DNA from: Bacteroidales bacterium UBA6267 | GTDB lineage: Bacteria > Bacteroidota > Bacteroidia > Bacteroidales > UBA1556 | Assembly (NCBI GenBank): GCA_002440745.1 | Contig: DJVB01000029.1 | Span: 1 to 42,931 of the forward strand | DNA length: 42,931 nt | Reading direction: 5' to 3' | Shown here: positions 24,479 to 33,769 of the stretch, piece by piece | How positions within the stretch are numbered: the first letter of the stretch is position 1 | How the letters are laid out: the number at the start of each line of letters is the position of its first letter | Position numbers and translations under genes: made by a program | Notes under the pieces: generated by a model | What the model saw: only the letters and a program-made list of their open reading frames with translations | What the model was told of the DNA's origin: nothing | Database searches by the model: none

Positions 24479-26281
24479 CTAATTATCATAGTGATATTCG
24501 CAAACTAAAACATGGTTATTTGAGGGTGCATTTGGAAACTCAACCACACTGCGAGTCAGCATATTATATGAGTTAAACGAATTTGATTGCCGAATTTTTC
24601 CAAGCGCATCGTATGCAGAATATTTGGTGATATCTCCTGCTTTATTGTAGAAAAATGTTTCCACCGCCGAAATGGTATTTTCACCGGAGAACGTGGACTT
24701 TTGAATCAATCGGTCATAAAAATCGTACTGATAATTCACCTTCAATTCCGTAACTTTTTCCTGCTCCGTAATTTTTATAAACTCCTGTGAAACAAGCTTT
24801 TGATTGTTTATGGTATAAGTCGAAATCTTACTGTAGTTTTCACCTTGAATTACTAATTCCTTCAAATTGCGGTCGGGGAAGTAGGAATAAACTGCCTTGA
24901 AAGTGCCTTGAGGCAATCCATCTTCACAGGGTTGATAGCAAATAATTCTGGCAGAATCAATTAAGTCATTTTCGTTATAAAAATACTTTCTCAAATAACG
25001 ATCGTTGCCGTCCACCTTTTTAAGCTCCTCAAGCATCAAAGTTCCTGTGCTGTTAAAAACTCGTTTTATGTCCACTTTAGCCCCTACTGTGGTGGTTTCC
25101 GAAATTTCCAATTCATTACCAAAAGCATCATAAACCACTGTTTTTACAACAGTTTTCTTTGTAGAATCTATTGGATCGACCTTATAAAAAACCGCTTTGC
25201 GAACATTGGTTGAGCTGAATTTTTGTCGGTTTTTCATCACGGCTAATTCCAATTTGCTATAGTTTAAACTTTGCTGAAGTGCCATAACGCGGCTTACCTG
25301 AGGCGCATTAGGATACTTTGTAATAAATTCCTTATAGGCTTGGGTTGTATTGATATTTTTGGCTTCCAAGTAGGCGAGCGAATCTCGAATGACAGTGATT
25401 TCAGGCACCTGAGCCGATTCCGGAAATTTCTTCAAAAAGTTATTGTAAACATTCACAGAGTTCAATTGCCGCGCTTGCACATAGTTGATTTGTATTTGTT
25501 TTTTACGCAACTCGGCAGACTGCGTAGTTCCGGGATACTTTTTTATAAATCGTTCATAAGCATCATCGGTTCCGGTTAAAAGAACCATTTCATACTCCTT
25601 TTCCATGATTTTCACCTTAGCCCCTTCCACTTGTGGGGAGTTTGGATATTTAGCTATAAACGCCTCATAATCTGCAAGTTTATCTGCTTTTACCACTTGT
25701 TGATAGGCTAAACTATAGATTTTTTGTGTAGCGGAGGGCACCTCTAAAGCTTCTGGAAATTCTTTTATAAAATCCTCATAAGCCATGATAGTATTAAACT
25801 CCTGAGCTTGCAGAAAGCGTTGATTGGAGTAGATTGCGCCAACAGCTTTATAATAGGCCGACCCGGTAGCTTCTTTCAGAAAACGTTCAGAAGCAGGTAT
25901 CGTATTTTCGTTTTTTACTTGCAGATAAAGCAAATTATCAATCTCATCCAATAATTTTTTAACTTGTTCTTTATCAGTTATATAATCGGATAATTTCGAC
26001 CACATTCCCTCATCAGCAGAAGGCAGATATTCAACCGCTTTCTTTGCTGATTCAAAGGCGCGATATAAATCGTGAGCACGATAGGCTTTGTCCTTAAATA
26101 TCAAGGCATTACCATAAAAGGAAAAACATGAAAGGGTGTTTTCACTAACTGATTGGTCGAAAATAACTTTTGCCCGATCAAAATCTTTGTCCTGAAGATA
26201 TTTAAATCCTTTCTTAAGGTTTTGGGCTCCAAGATTTAAGACAAATAACATGGTCAGAGCCATTAGTGCGAAAGTTTTCAT
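24479..26281 (-). CDS. Exported protein with six 37-residue helical repeats
   Basis: A 600-aa protein with a signal peptide (MKTFALMALTMLFVLNLGAQ). TPR-like helices come first (residues 20-90). A strict repeat then runs from ~130 to ~350: AYEDFIKEFPEA at 167, DYEAFIAKYPNS at 204, AYERFIKKYPGT at 241, VYNNFLKKFPES at 278 and AYKEFITKYPNA at 315, each exactly 37 residues apart. A weaker sixth copy (ASERFLKEATGS) lies at 130. From ~365 to the end the sequence is beta-rich with YD-like motifs (VVYDAFGNELEI, KYFYNENDLIDSA, FFYNKAGDITKYSAYDALGKI). It is probably periplasmic or surface-exposed and a scaffold. No enzyme motif seen. Lies 89 bases downstream of asd. Confidence 0.75.
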   Translation of the reverse strand: MKTFALMALTMLFVLNLGAQNLKKGFKYLQDKDFDRAKVIFDQSVSENTLSCFSFYGNALIFKDKAYRAHDLYRAFESAKKAVEYLPSADEGMWSKLSDYITDKEQVKKLLDEIDNLLYLQVKNENTIPASERFLKEATGSAYYKAVGAIYSNQRFLQAQEFNTIMAYEDFIKEFPEALEVPSATQKIYSLAYQQVVKADKLADYEAFIAKYPNSPQVEGAKVKIMEKEYEMVLLTGTDDAYERFIKKYPGTTQSAELRKKQIQINYVQARQLNSVNVYNNFLKKFPESAQVPEITVIRDSLAYLEAKNINTTQAYKEFITKYPNAPQVSRVMALQQSLNYSKLELAVMKNRQKFSSTNVRKAVFYKVDPIDSTKKTVVKTVVYDAFGNELEISETTTVGAKVDIKRVFNSTGTLMLEELKKVDGNDRYLRKYFYNENDLIDSARIICYQPCEDGLPQGTFKAVYSYFPDRNLKELVIQGENYSKISTYTINNQKLVSQEFIKITEQEKVTELKVNYQYDFYDRLIQKSTFSGENTISAVETFFYNKAGDITKYSAYDALGKIRQSNSFNSYNMLTRSVVEFPNAPSNNHVLVCEYHYDN

Positions 26282-26370
26282 AAGCAGGTTAGTTTTAGGT
26301 AAAATAGAAATTAAGCAGATTCAAACTGTCCCTGCAAAGTTAATGGATTTTTGTTACGGTGGAGATAAGA

Positions 26371-27357
26371 TTAAAAATATCGCTTTATCAGGTATTGGGC
26401 AATTTGAACAGCGTTTGTTGCTGCACCTTTTCGTAAATTATCCGCTACAACCCACATATTTAAACCATTGGGTTGGCTGAAATCGCGGCGAATGCGACCC
26501 ACAAAAACTTCATCTCGTCCCTCAGCAAATAACGGCATGGGATAGACATTCGCATCGGGTTTATCAAGCACGACAATACCCTGAGTTTTGGACAAAAGGG
26601 AAATAATTTCATTTATCTCAAATTCCTTTTTCAAACTAATATTTACCGATTCGCTATGGCCCCCTTTTACAGGAACACGTACTACGGTTGCTGTGATTGC
26701 AATATCTTGATTATGAAGTATTTTCCTAGTTTCATTCACTAATTTCATCTCTTCGGAAGTGTAGCCGTTTTCCAAGAAATCTCCTCCATGAGGAAGCAAA
26801 TTTAAGTCAATTGGATGAGGATAAAACCTGCTTGTATCAGCGCCGGCTCGTTCGTCTAAAAGCTGCTGAAGTCCTTTCATTCCTGAGCCTGTGACCGATT
26901 GATAAGTAGAAACTACGATTCTATCAATGCCATATTTCGTTTCCAATGGCCAAAGCGCCAGTACCATTTGAATTGTTGAACAGTTTGGATTGGCAATTAT
27001 TCGAGTGTTTTCGTTGATGTCGGTAGCATTGATTTCAGGAACGACTAACGGAATATGGTCAAACATTCGCCAAGCGCTGGAATTATCAATCACAAAACCA
27101 AATTTGGCAAATTCAGGAGCATATTTTGTTGAAACAGAGGAGCCTGCGCTAAAAATAGAAATTTGAGGCTTCAATTTTAAAGCCTTATCTGCAGTTATTG
27201 TCCCGAGTTCACGTCCGGCAAATTGTACCTTTCGACCATTAGATGACGCAACTGCAATCAATTCCGAGTTGGAAAAGCCTTGTTCTTCAAGCACTTGAAG
27301 CATCACACGCCCAACCATTCCTGTGGCTCCTACCACTGCAATTCTCAAATTTTCCAT
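26371..27357 (-). CDS. asd: Aspartate-semialdehyde dehydrogenase
   Basis: NADP-dependent enzyme that converts aspartyl phosphate to aspartate semialdehyde, the branch point for lysine, diaminopimelate, threonine and methionine. The 328-aa protein starts RIAVVGATGMVGRVML (residues 5-20) and has FSAGSSVSTKYAPEF, IDNSSAWRMFDHIPLVVPEIN, the catalytic C126 in ANPNCSTIQM, and VRVPVKGGHSESV with the catalytic histidine. Length and motifs are normal. It lies 32 bases downstream of the C25 protease gene, so read-through from that long gene is likely, but the two have no functional link that I can see. Confidence 0.96.
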   Translation of the reverse strand: MENLRIAVVGATGMVGRVMLQVLEEQGFSNSELIAVASSNGRKVQFAGRELGTITADKALKLKPQISIFSAGSSVSTKYAPEFAKFGFVIDNSSAWRMFDHIPLVVPEINATDINENTRIIANPNCSTIQMVLALWPLETKYGIDRIVVSTYQSVTGSGMKGLQQLLDERAGADTSRFYPHPIDLNLLPHGGDFLENGYTSEEMKLVNETRKILHNQDIAITATVVRVPVKGGHSESVNISLKKEFEINEIISLLSKTQGIVVLDKPDANVYPMPLFAEGRDEVFVGRIRRDFSQPNGLNMWVVADNLRKGAATNAVQIAQYLIKRYF

Positions 27358-27389
27358 TGAATCTTTGTTATTTTTCCAACAAACTAATT

Positions 27390-30300
27390 TTACAGTTTTA
27401 TCAAAGCTTTAGATTGGAACAAATTGTCTCCTTGTAAAACGACATGATAAATTCCGCTTTTCAACGTGCTTACATTGATAATCATACTTATTTGGCCGGT
27501 ATTTTCGGAAATTGTTGTTTGGTAAACTATTTCACCTAAAGCGTTGACAATTTGTAATTTGCTACCCGAAACCTTAGTCTCGTTAATCGTTATATGAAGA
27601 TTATCATTAGCAGGATTTGGGAAAATAGACCAATCCATTTCACTTCTTGGTAATTCAGAAATGGAAGAAAGCACGTCAGTAACCGGAAATTGAATGTCAT
27701 CTAACCAAACTTTATCTAAGCCCCCGGTATAGCCATAGTCTTTTTCATATTTCCAGGTGAAGGTATGATTTCCTGCTGAAACGGGAAAACTGAAATAGCT
27801 CCAGTCTTCGTTGCCACTCCACTGCTCTACAGGCATATTATCGATATAGAACACTAAAAAGTCGTAACCATCTTCTGTAGAAACTTTATAATAGAAACTA
27901 ATAGAATCATCCCTTAAAACATTCATGTTCACAAAGATGCCCGCAGTTGAATTGTCAGGCATGGATTCAGAAGTGGCAGCAAACGTACCTGTATGTTTAG
28001 TTGTATCCTGAGTTATCCAGCTATAATTTCCTGTCGAAATCCACGGATATTTGGTCAAATCACCGGTTTCGAAATCCTCGTCCATATTTCCAACCACAAG
28101 GTAAAAATCTTTTTCTGTAAGGTAGCCTGACGATTCGGTGGAGAGCAATAATTCTGAATATTTTCCAAGGCTGGCGGAGGAATTTACCATTGCATTAAAA
28201 GTTACCCAAGAGGAAGAATCGGCGCTTAATGAAGGTATGATAATCGGAGTTGCGGACGTTACCACCGTACTGTTCAAAAAAGCCAAAGTTGAAGTAAGGT
28301 TATTAATTTCTCCGGAGCCAACGTTGGACACTTTGAAACTCAATTTAATGAGTTCCCCCGGATCTAAAATTCCATCGCCGTTTCCTAAACTTGCATCATC
28401 GACAAGCATGGTTTCGGTTATTAGTTTTGGAGCATGAATCATAAAATGGGAAAAATAGTTCCAATTAGTTCCGTTAGTATCCGTTATTTCGACAAAGTAT
28501 TTCACCATTCGACCATCCAGAACTACCTGATTTACATGAGCTTTAATCTCATTTTTCAAAACTAAACTGTCTAAGCCTGCAAATCCGTTCAAGGTTGCAG
28601 TGCTATCTAAAAATACCACTGAGGTGTCGTTGGAATAGACATAAACCGACAATGGCCCGGCAGGGATAGAGGTCAGGTTGGTTAATTTTATATCTAAAAA
28701 GATATCTTCACCAAAATCGGCTATTTTATTTCCATTCCCAAGACTGTCGTTAATTTGGTGGGAAACAAGATATAGGTAGGCCGAGTTAGGCACCATAATC
28801 GCCAATGTGTCGATAAAAGGTACTAGATTCTGACCGGAAATGTGAAGAATTGCATTTCCCGTTTGTAAAACAGGAGAAAATTGCAACTGAGCCACGCCGG
28901 TAGAGTCGGCATAAGTGGAAGCTAACAGACTATCATTTTGAGAAAGAGCAACTAAGCTATTAGGCTCTGCATCAACAATAAAGGAGGACGAACCAATCGG
29001 AATTAAAGCAGAGTAATTTGCCGAAATCAAAGAAGCTTTTTTAGTGTGATGCACCAAAGACGGATCGCCAAAAGCATGGTAAATTTCCCAATAGTAGCGT
29101 ACTCTGGAGCCGCCTTGCGTAACTGCCAAATTTCCTTTATTTACAATTTGACCAATAGTGGTTGACCATTCGCTAAATGGTTCATTATGAGTATGATGAA
29201 TTCCGTCAAATATTCCGGCACCGGAAGTTGCAAAAGAAGGATTTGCTGCAGGAGTGGCATAACCCACTGCCCAATAAAAATCCTCGTCCCAATATGAATT
29301 ATTTGAAGCTCCAATATAAGCAACAGCTCCCTTTTGAGGCGCTGTGGTAAGAACTTCGCCAAAACAATCGCTCATATCAAATTTTCCGGTCAAACAGGCA
29401 TTTCCAATCATCACCGGATATTTGTTGATATTGGTCATTTGTGCCACATCCGTGTTTTTGAAACTTGGGTCGGACCACCCATTATAATTTCCATGAGCAC
29501 TATAATTCAACATGGCTGCTCCCAGATTAGCATCGGCTTTTATTTGTGATGCAGAAGATGCTGAGGCCGGAAATAGATAGGATTTTCCAATGATTCCGTT
29601 GGAAGAATTATAATAGGTGTTTATTCCGTAATTCACCTGGCCATTTCCATGAGTTGGGCCGTAAGTTCCGTCATATCCGGCAATTAAAACAGAAGTATTC
29701 ATGAAATTATCGTCCGGCATGCTGTAGTTTTCATACATCATGGTTTTTTCCAAGAGGTTTTGTAATTCCGTCAAATTTTCGCAAGAAAAACGGCCATAAA
29801 GTACTTCCGGAAAGTCATCATTGGTATATTCACAATAATATAAATCGGTGATATGATTGCTTGAAACTTGCGTATCCTGACTTGGATTTGCAGGGATTTG
29901 CGACACGTCACCCACAAAAATTATATAATCAGGACGGGTAGTTAAATTATTGTAAAGTGATGAAAGATAAGATTTTATGGAGTTTATTGTCGATCCTACT
30001 TGTGGGTTTTGGGTAAATGCTGTTTTCACTTCGAATCCTTGCCTTTGTTTCATTTTAATGAAGGGCAACAGTGTTGTGTAAAAATTTGAATCCGTGACAA
30101 TTACCAAACGTTCAGCGACTTGTTGAATCGACTTTGATGAAGTTTTGTAGGCGTCTGCATTGATTAAGAAATTCTCGACAAAGGAAAAGGCTTTTGACCC
30201 ATGATAGGATTTCTCCAAATTCATCTTTTGGTAATTGATTTGACTAAAATGCACCCGAATTTTTATGGACTTAGTGAGCTTCAAAACATTGGTAACAGGA

Positions 30301-30848
30301 TTGTATTCAAAAGGCGAAATGGTAAGTCTTGCAATATTATAGTTGCGCATTTTCCCCAAAATAGCAGTCTGCACAACCGGAAACCCGAAAAAGTTATCTG
30401 TCTGATAAATAGCCTTATTCATCGAAAATTCCTGTTCATAATCTTTCAATTTGGGAGCTGATGGCTGATAAGGGAAAATTGGATTACTGAAGCCCAAATC
30501 GTCCAAAGAGATTTCGGTAGAAGTCATTTCAAGAACTTCAACAGAAACCGATGCTCCGGAAGGCACTTCAAAAAGACGGTTGAAAATGGGCAACTCAGGT
30601 GCCCCTTTCTCAAGAGATTTGGTAAAACCATCTACTACAAGTCTATGGAAATATTGATTTTCGGCTTTTACATTTTCCAAAGCTACATTTCCAAGCGATA
30701 AAATCATTTCAAAACTTTCAACTTCAGTGTTATACACTTTATATTCAGCTTCAGATGGTAAAATAATATTGGATTGTGCGCTTAATTGATGAGTAAAAAT
30801 GAAAGAAACTATTATCCAAAAAATCGGGAAACCTTTAACTATTCTCAT
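27390..30848 (-). CDS. Gingipain-like C25 cysteine protease with T9SS domain
   Basis: A secreted 1152-aa protease. A signal peptide (MRIVKGFPIFWIIVSFIFTHQLSAQ) is followed by a propeptide typical of C25 enzymes (residues ~40-230). The peptidase C25 domain starts near RLVIVTDSNFY and has H452 in LNYSAHGNYNGW and C485 in MIGNACLTGKFD. The 33-residue spacing equals that of RgpB His211 and Cys244. Immunoglobulin-like and jellyroll-like modules follow, and the end is a type A T9SS domain (FPNPANDNLHITI and STLKSGIYHVVLQGDN). The ATG at 30848 is chosen over 30881 because it gives a clean signal peptide. Target proteins are unknown. Confidence 0.9.
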   Translation of the reverse strand: MRIVKGFPIFWIIVSFIFTHQLSAQSNIILPSEAEYKVYNTEVESFEMILSLGNVALENVKAENQYFHRLVVDGFTKSLEKGAPELPIFNRLFEVPSGASVSVEVLEMTSTEISLDDLGFSNPIFPYQPSAPKLKDYEQEFSMNKAIYQTDNFFGFPVVQTAILGKMRNYNIARLTISPFEYNPVTNVLKLTKSIKIRVHFSQINYQKMNLEKSYHGSKAFSFVENFLINADAYKTSSKSIQQVAERLVIVTDSNFYTTLLPFIKMKQRQGFEVKTAFTQNPQVGSTINSIKSYLSSLYNNLTTRPDYIIFVGDVSQIPANPSQDTQVSSNHITDLYYCEYTNDDFPEVLYGRFSCENLTELQNLLEKTMMYENYSMPDDNFMNTSVLIAGYDGTYGPTHGNGQVNYGINTYYNSSNGIIGKSYLFPASASSASQIKADANLGAAMLNYSAHGNYNGWSDPSFKNTDVAQMTNINKYPVMIGNACLTGKFDMSDCFGEVLTTAPQKGAVAYIGASNNSYWDEDFYWAVGYATPAANPSFATSGAGIFDGIHHTHNEPFSEWSTTIGQIVNKGNLAVTQGGSRVRYYWEIYHAFGDPSLVHHTKKASLISANYSALIPIGSSSFIVDAEPNSLVALSQNDSLLASTYADSTGVAQLQFSPVLQTGNAILHISGQNLVPFIDTLAIMVPNSAYLYLVSHQINDSLGNGNKIADFGEDIFLDIKLTNLTSIPAGPLSVYVYSNDTSVVFLDSTATLNGFAGLDSLVLKNEIKAHVNQVVLDGRMVKYFVEITDTNGTNWNYFSHFMIHAPKLITETMLVDDASLGNGDGILDPGELIKLSFKVSNVGSGEINNLTSTLAFLNSTVVTSATPIIIPSLSADSSSWVTFNAMVNSSASLGKYSELLLSTESSGYLTEKDFYLVVGNMDEDFETGDLTKYPWISTGNYSWITQDTTKHTGTFAATSESMPDNSTAGIFVNMNVLRDDSISFYYKVSTEDGYDFLVFYIDNMPVEQWSGNEDWSYFSFPVSAGNHTFTWKYEKDYGYTGGLDKVWLDDIQFPVTDVLSSISELPRSEMDWSIFPNPANDNLHITINETKVSGSKLQIVNALGEIVYQTTISENTGQISMIINVSTLKSGIYHVVLQGDNLFQSKALIKL

Positions 30849-30944
30849 AAATTTAGATGTATTTAAAAAATGAATTGACAAAGATATAACAAGTTAGTTG
30901 CTTAATAAAGAGTTTAGGTCGATAGAATTGAAATATTTATCGTG

Positions 30945-31385
30945 TTAATTTCGACGTTGTGAGAAAAAAGACTTCAGTAAATCTGCAATTTCCGATTCCA
31001 TCAGGCCCGAGTTTACAGTTGTTTTTGGATGAAGACAGTTTGGGGCAAATGATTGATAGCCTTTCTTTTGATCGAAAGCGCCAAAAACTATCCTTCCGAT
31101 TTGCGACCAAGCTAAGGCTCCGGCACACATAACACAAGGTTCCAAAGTGACGTACAACGTGCAGTCTTTCAGATACTTCGACCCTAAATAATCCATTGCG
31201 GCGGTAATGGCCAACATCTCGGCATGAGCTGTAGAATCATTTAGTTTTTCGGTCATATTATGAGCTTTGGCCACCACTATTCCATCGCAAACCACCACAG
31301 CACCTATGGGCACTTCTTCTTCATCTTTTGCCTTAAGTGCCTCTTTATAGGCCATTTGCATAAAATATTCATCTGATAAAATCAT
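30945..31385 (-). CDS. tadA: tRNA-specific adenosine deaminase / nucleoside deaminase
   Basis: Zinc deaminase of 146 aa. The zinc site and proton-shuttle glutamate are H54 and E56 in STAHAEMLA, with C84 and C87 in LEPCVMCAGA. Early residues VPIGAVVVCDG are also typical. These match TadA, which makes inosine at the wobble base of tRNA-Arg(ACG). Some near relatives are guanine or cytosine deaminases, so specificity is not fully sure. It is divergent from mtaB (171 bp) and sits 96 bases upstream of the C25 protease gene. Confidence 0.9.
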   Translation of the reverse strand: MILSDEYFMQMAYKEALKAKDEEEVPIGAVVVCDGIVVAKAHNMTEKLNDSTAHAEMLAITAAMDYLGSKYLKDCTLYVTLEPCVMCAGALAWSQIGRIVFGAFDQKKGYQSFAPNCLHPKTTVNSGLMESEIADLLKSFFSQRRN

Positions 31386-31523
31386 AATAAATAATATTGA
31401 ATTGCAGTCGGCAAAGATATTATTTCGGTTCTAATTTGTCGGAAAAGTCGTAACAAAAATGCGCAACTGATATATATTTGTGTTGCAAAGAGCTGAATTC
31501 GACCTACAAATCGACATATTTTA

Positions 31524-31531
31524 TAGTTTTG
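31524..31531 (+). promoter_or_regulatory. Possible -7 promoter element for mtaB
   Basis: TAGTTTTG followed by CAGCC fits the Bacteroidota TAnnTTTG element, 25 bases before the GTG start of mtaB. A second candidate, TATATTTG at 31473-31480, is further upstream. No clear -33 box accompanies either. Confidence 0.3.
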
Positions 31532-31556
31532 CAGCCCCTTAAAATGAAGATTTAGA

Positions 31557-32840
31557 GTGAAGAAGAAGATTGCTTTTCACACATTTGGATGCAAATTGAA
31601 TTTTGCGGAAACCTCAACGATAGCGCGCAGTTTTCCGGCCTCAGACTACGAAATTGTAGATTTTTCGGAGAAGGCCGATTTTTATGTGATAAACTCCTGC
31701 TCGGTGACCGGCAGCGCAGAAAAAACTTGTCGCAATGCTGCTCGGTCGGCTAAGCGGCGCAATCCTGAAGCTAAAATATCGATGATCGGTTGTTTCTCTC
31801 AAATCAAGCCTGAGGTAGTAGCAGCTTTTCCGGAAGTGGATTTGGTTTTGGGCAACGAGGATAAATTCAATCTCTATCATTTTATCGAATTTCCTGAAAG
31901 TGAGAGAAGTACAGAAGTCCATAATATAAATATCAATAAAACTAAGGTTTTCAATCCGGCATATTCCGCTAATGACCGAACGCGTACCTTTTTAAAAATT
32001 CAAGATGGTTGCGACTATTTTTGTACTTATTGCAGCATTCCTCATGCTCGCGGTCGAAGCAGGTCGGCCACTATAGCCGAAACCATCAAAATTGCTCAAG
32101 AAATCGGACAATCAGAGGCACGTGAGATTATTCTCAGCGGAGTAAATATTGGGGATTTTGGCCGAAAGAATGGCGAAACCTTTTTAGACTTTTTGATTGA
32201 GTTAGAAAAAGTGGAAGGAATTGACCGAATACGGATTTCGTCAGTAGAGCCCGAATTATTATCCCATGAGATTATTGATCTTGTAGCCGCTTCGCAAAAA
32301 TTTCAACCTCACTTTCATATTCCTCTTCAATCGGGATCCAATGAAATTCTGAAAGATATGAAGCGCAAGTATAGACGTGAAGTTTATACCGACAGAGTGG
32401 AATATATCAAATCGAAATTGCCATTAGCCTGCATTGCTGCTGATTTAATTACCGGATTTCCAACCGAAACCGATTCTCATTTCGCCGACACGATGGACTA
32501 TCTTACAAACTTGCCAATTTCCTATATGCACGTTTTTAGCTACAGTAGTCGCGAAAATACTAAAGCCATCGAATTTGTCAATTTGGTGAGTCCTTCTGAG
32601 AAAAAATATCGTTCAGAACAACTCCATATTTTGTCGGACAGAAAAAAACGCGACTTCTATAATCTTTGTCACGGAACACAACAGGAGGTACTGTTTGAAG
32701 CTCAAAATCAAGGAGGTTGGATGTCGGGTTGGACAGGTAATTACATAAAAGTAGTAGCGCCATTCGACGAAAAACTAATCAATACAATTCAAAAAGTTGA
32801 ACTGAATCAACTGAATTTGGAGGGGAATTTTATTTTCTAA
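31557..32840 (+). CDS. mtaB: tRNA t6A37 methylthiotransferase
   Basis: Radical SAM enzyme that adds the methylthio group to t6A37, giving ms2t6A, in tRNAs reading ANN codons. The 427-aa protein has the N-terminal MTTase domain (KIAFHTFGCKLNFAETS at the start, VINSCSVTGSAEKTCR near 45). The radical SAM cluster is C152-xxx-C156-xx-C159 in DGCDYFCTYCSIPHARG. HFHIPLQSGSNEILKDMKRKY and ADLITGFPTETD follow, then a C-terminal TRAM-like domain. The start is GTG, since an upstream ATG at 31544 meets a stop after two codons. Its substrate t6A depends on the tsaC/sua5 gene at 6107. Confidence 0.95.
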   Translation: MKKKIAFHTFGCKLNFAETSTIARSFPASDYEIVDFSEKADFYVINSCSVTGSAEKTCRNAARSAKRRNPEAKISMIGCFSQIKPEVVAAFPEVDLVLGNEDKFNLYHFIEFPESERSTEVHNININKTKVFNPAYSANDRTRTFLKIQDGCDYFCTYCSIPHARGRSRSATIAETIKIAQEIGQSEAREIILSGVNIGDFGRKNGETFLDFLIELEKVEGIDRIRISSVEPELLSHEIIDLVAASQKFQPHFHIPLQSGSNEILKDMKRKYRREVYTDRVEYIKSKLPLACIAADLITGFPTETDSHFADTMDYLTNLPISYMHVFSYSSRENTKAIEFVNLVSPSEKKYRSEQLHILSDRKKRDFYNLCHGTQQEVLFEAQNQGGWMSGWTGNYIKVVAPFDEKLINTIQKVELNQLNLEGNFIF

Positions 32841-32861
32841 TTTCTGCCGACCTTCAAATTT

Positions 32862-33683
32862 CTACGATTTATTTTTCCGTTTTTTATCTTTTTTAGTCGG
32901 CGGGTCATCTTTGGCAAGTATAAACTTCATCGGCATATTAAAATAAACTCTTAAAGCATTGCCATTTTCATCCTTAGCGGGAGTCCAATTTGGCATGGAA
33001 GATATCACTCTAATTGCTTCGGCATCTAAAGAAGGACTTACTCCTCTAACTACTTCCGCATTAGTCACTTTTCCATCTTTCTCAACAATAAATTTTACGT
33101 AAACAGTTCCTTCTTCTCCCTTCTCTTTAGCTTCTTGAGGATATATAACATTGGACCTTAAAAAATTCATACGTTCTGCTTCTCCTCCGGGAAAAATTGG
33201 ATACTCCTTTATGTTATCAAAACTCACTTTATCTTCCTTTGGCTCACTTAGTAAAAACTTAATAGGTGTATTAAACCTAACGCGAACCGGTTTGCCACGT
33301 TGCTTGGCCGGTTTCCATTTTGGCATTGCAGAGACAACGCGTACAGCCTCCCTATCAATTTCTGGGCTAACACCTCTAAGTACTACGATATTTGTGAGAC
33401 TGCCGTCTTTTTCAACAATAAATTGCAGATAAACAGTGCCTTGGTCACCTTTTTCTTTTGCAATCTGAGGATAAACAATGTTCTTTTGGATAAAAAGCAA
33501 TCTTGCTGAGTCCCCTCCCGGAAATTCCGCTTGATTTTCTACAAAAACAAAAACTTCCGAACTGTCAGGAGGGTTGACATATTCTTTTTTGTAGGAAACA
33601 ACAATATCATCTTCTTGACCATAAGCTTGATACTGAAATATTGCGAAAGAAAGTGTTAAAACCGCTATAATTAAATTGCTCAT
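32862..33683 (-). CDS. Exported protein with two tandem TonB C-terminal domains
   Basis: A 273-aa protein with a signal peptide (residues ~1-22) and two TonB-C domains 110 residues apart. Domain 1 begins FPGGDSARLLFIQKNIVYPQIA (54) and domain 2 FPGGEAERMNFLRSNVIYPQEA (164). Both continue with GTVYxxFIVEKDG, VLRGVSP or VVRGVSP, and MPxWxPAK. It ends in a lysine-rich tail (PTKKDKKRKNKS). TonB normally has an N-terminal membrane anchor and a proline-rich linker for ExbBD. Here only a cleavable-looking signal is present, so it is probably a free periplasmic protein rather than a working energy transducer. It is convergent with mtaB at 21 bases. Confidence 0.82.
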   Translation of the reverse strand: MSNLIIAVLTLSFAIFQYQAYGQEDDIVVSYKKEYVNPPDSSEVFVFVENQAEFPGGDSARLLFIQKNIVYPQIAKEKGDQGTVYLQFIVEKDGSLTNIVVLRGVSPEIDREAVRVVSAMPKWKPAKQRGKPVRVRFNTPIKFLLSEPKEDKVSFDNIKEYPIFPGGEAERMNFLRSNVIYPQEAKEKGEEGTVYVKFIVEKDGKVTNAEVVRGVSPSLDAEAIRVISSMPNWTPAKDENGNALRVYFNMPMKFILAKDDPPTKKDKKRKNKS

Positions 33684-33769
33684 AATTAATTATTTATATG
33701 TTTGGTGCCTTGTAAAAATTCTTAGGCTAAGATATTCATATTAGTAAATGGGATTAAGAAAACATTTTT

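Noticed and set aside
28138..28437. 99-codon open frame inside the C25 protease gene on the opposite strand
   Set aside because: Shadow of a long, well-supported gene with clear domains.
33720..33732. Short palindrome TCTTAG-G-CTAAGA between the histidine kinase and the double TonB-C gene
   Set aside because: Could be a weak terminator or operator, but the 6-bp arms are too short to support either.
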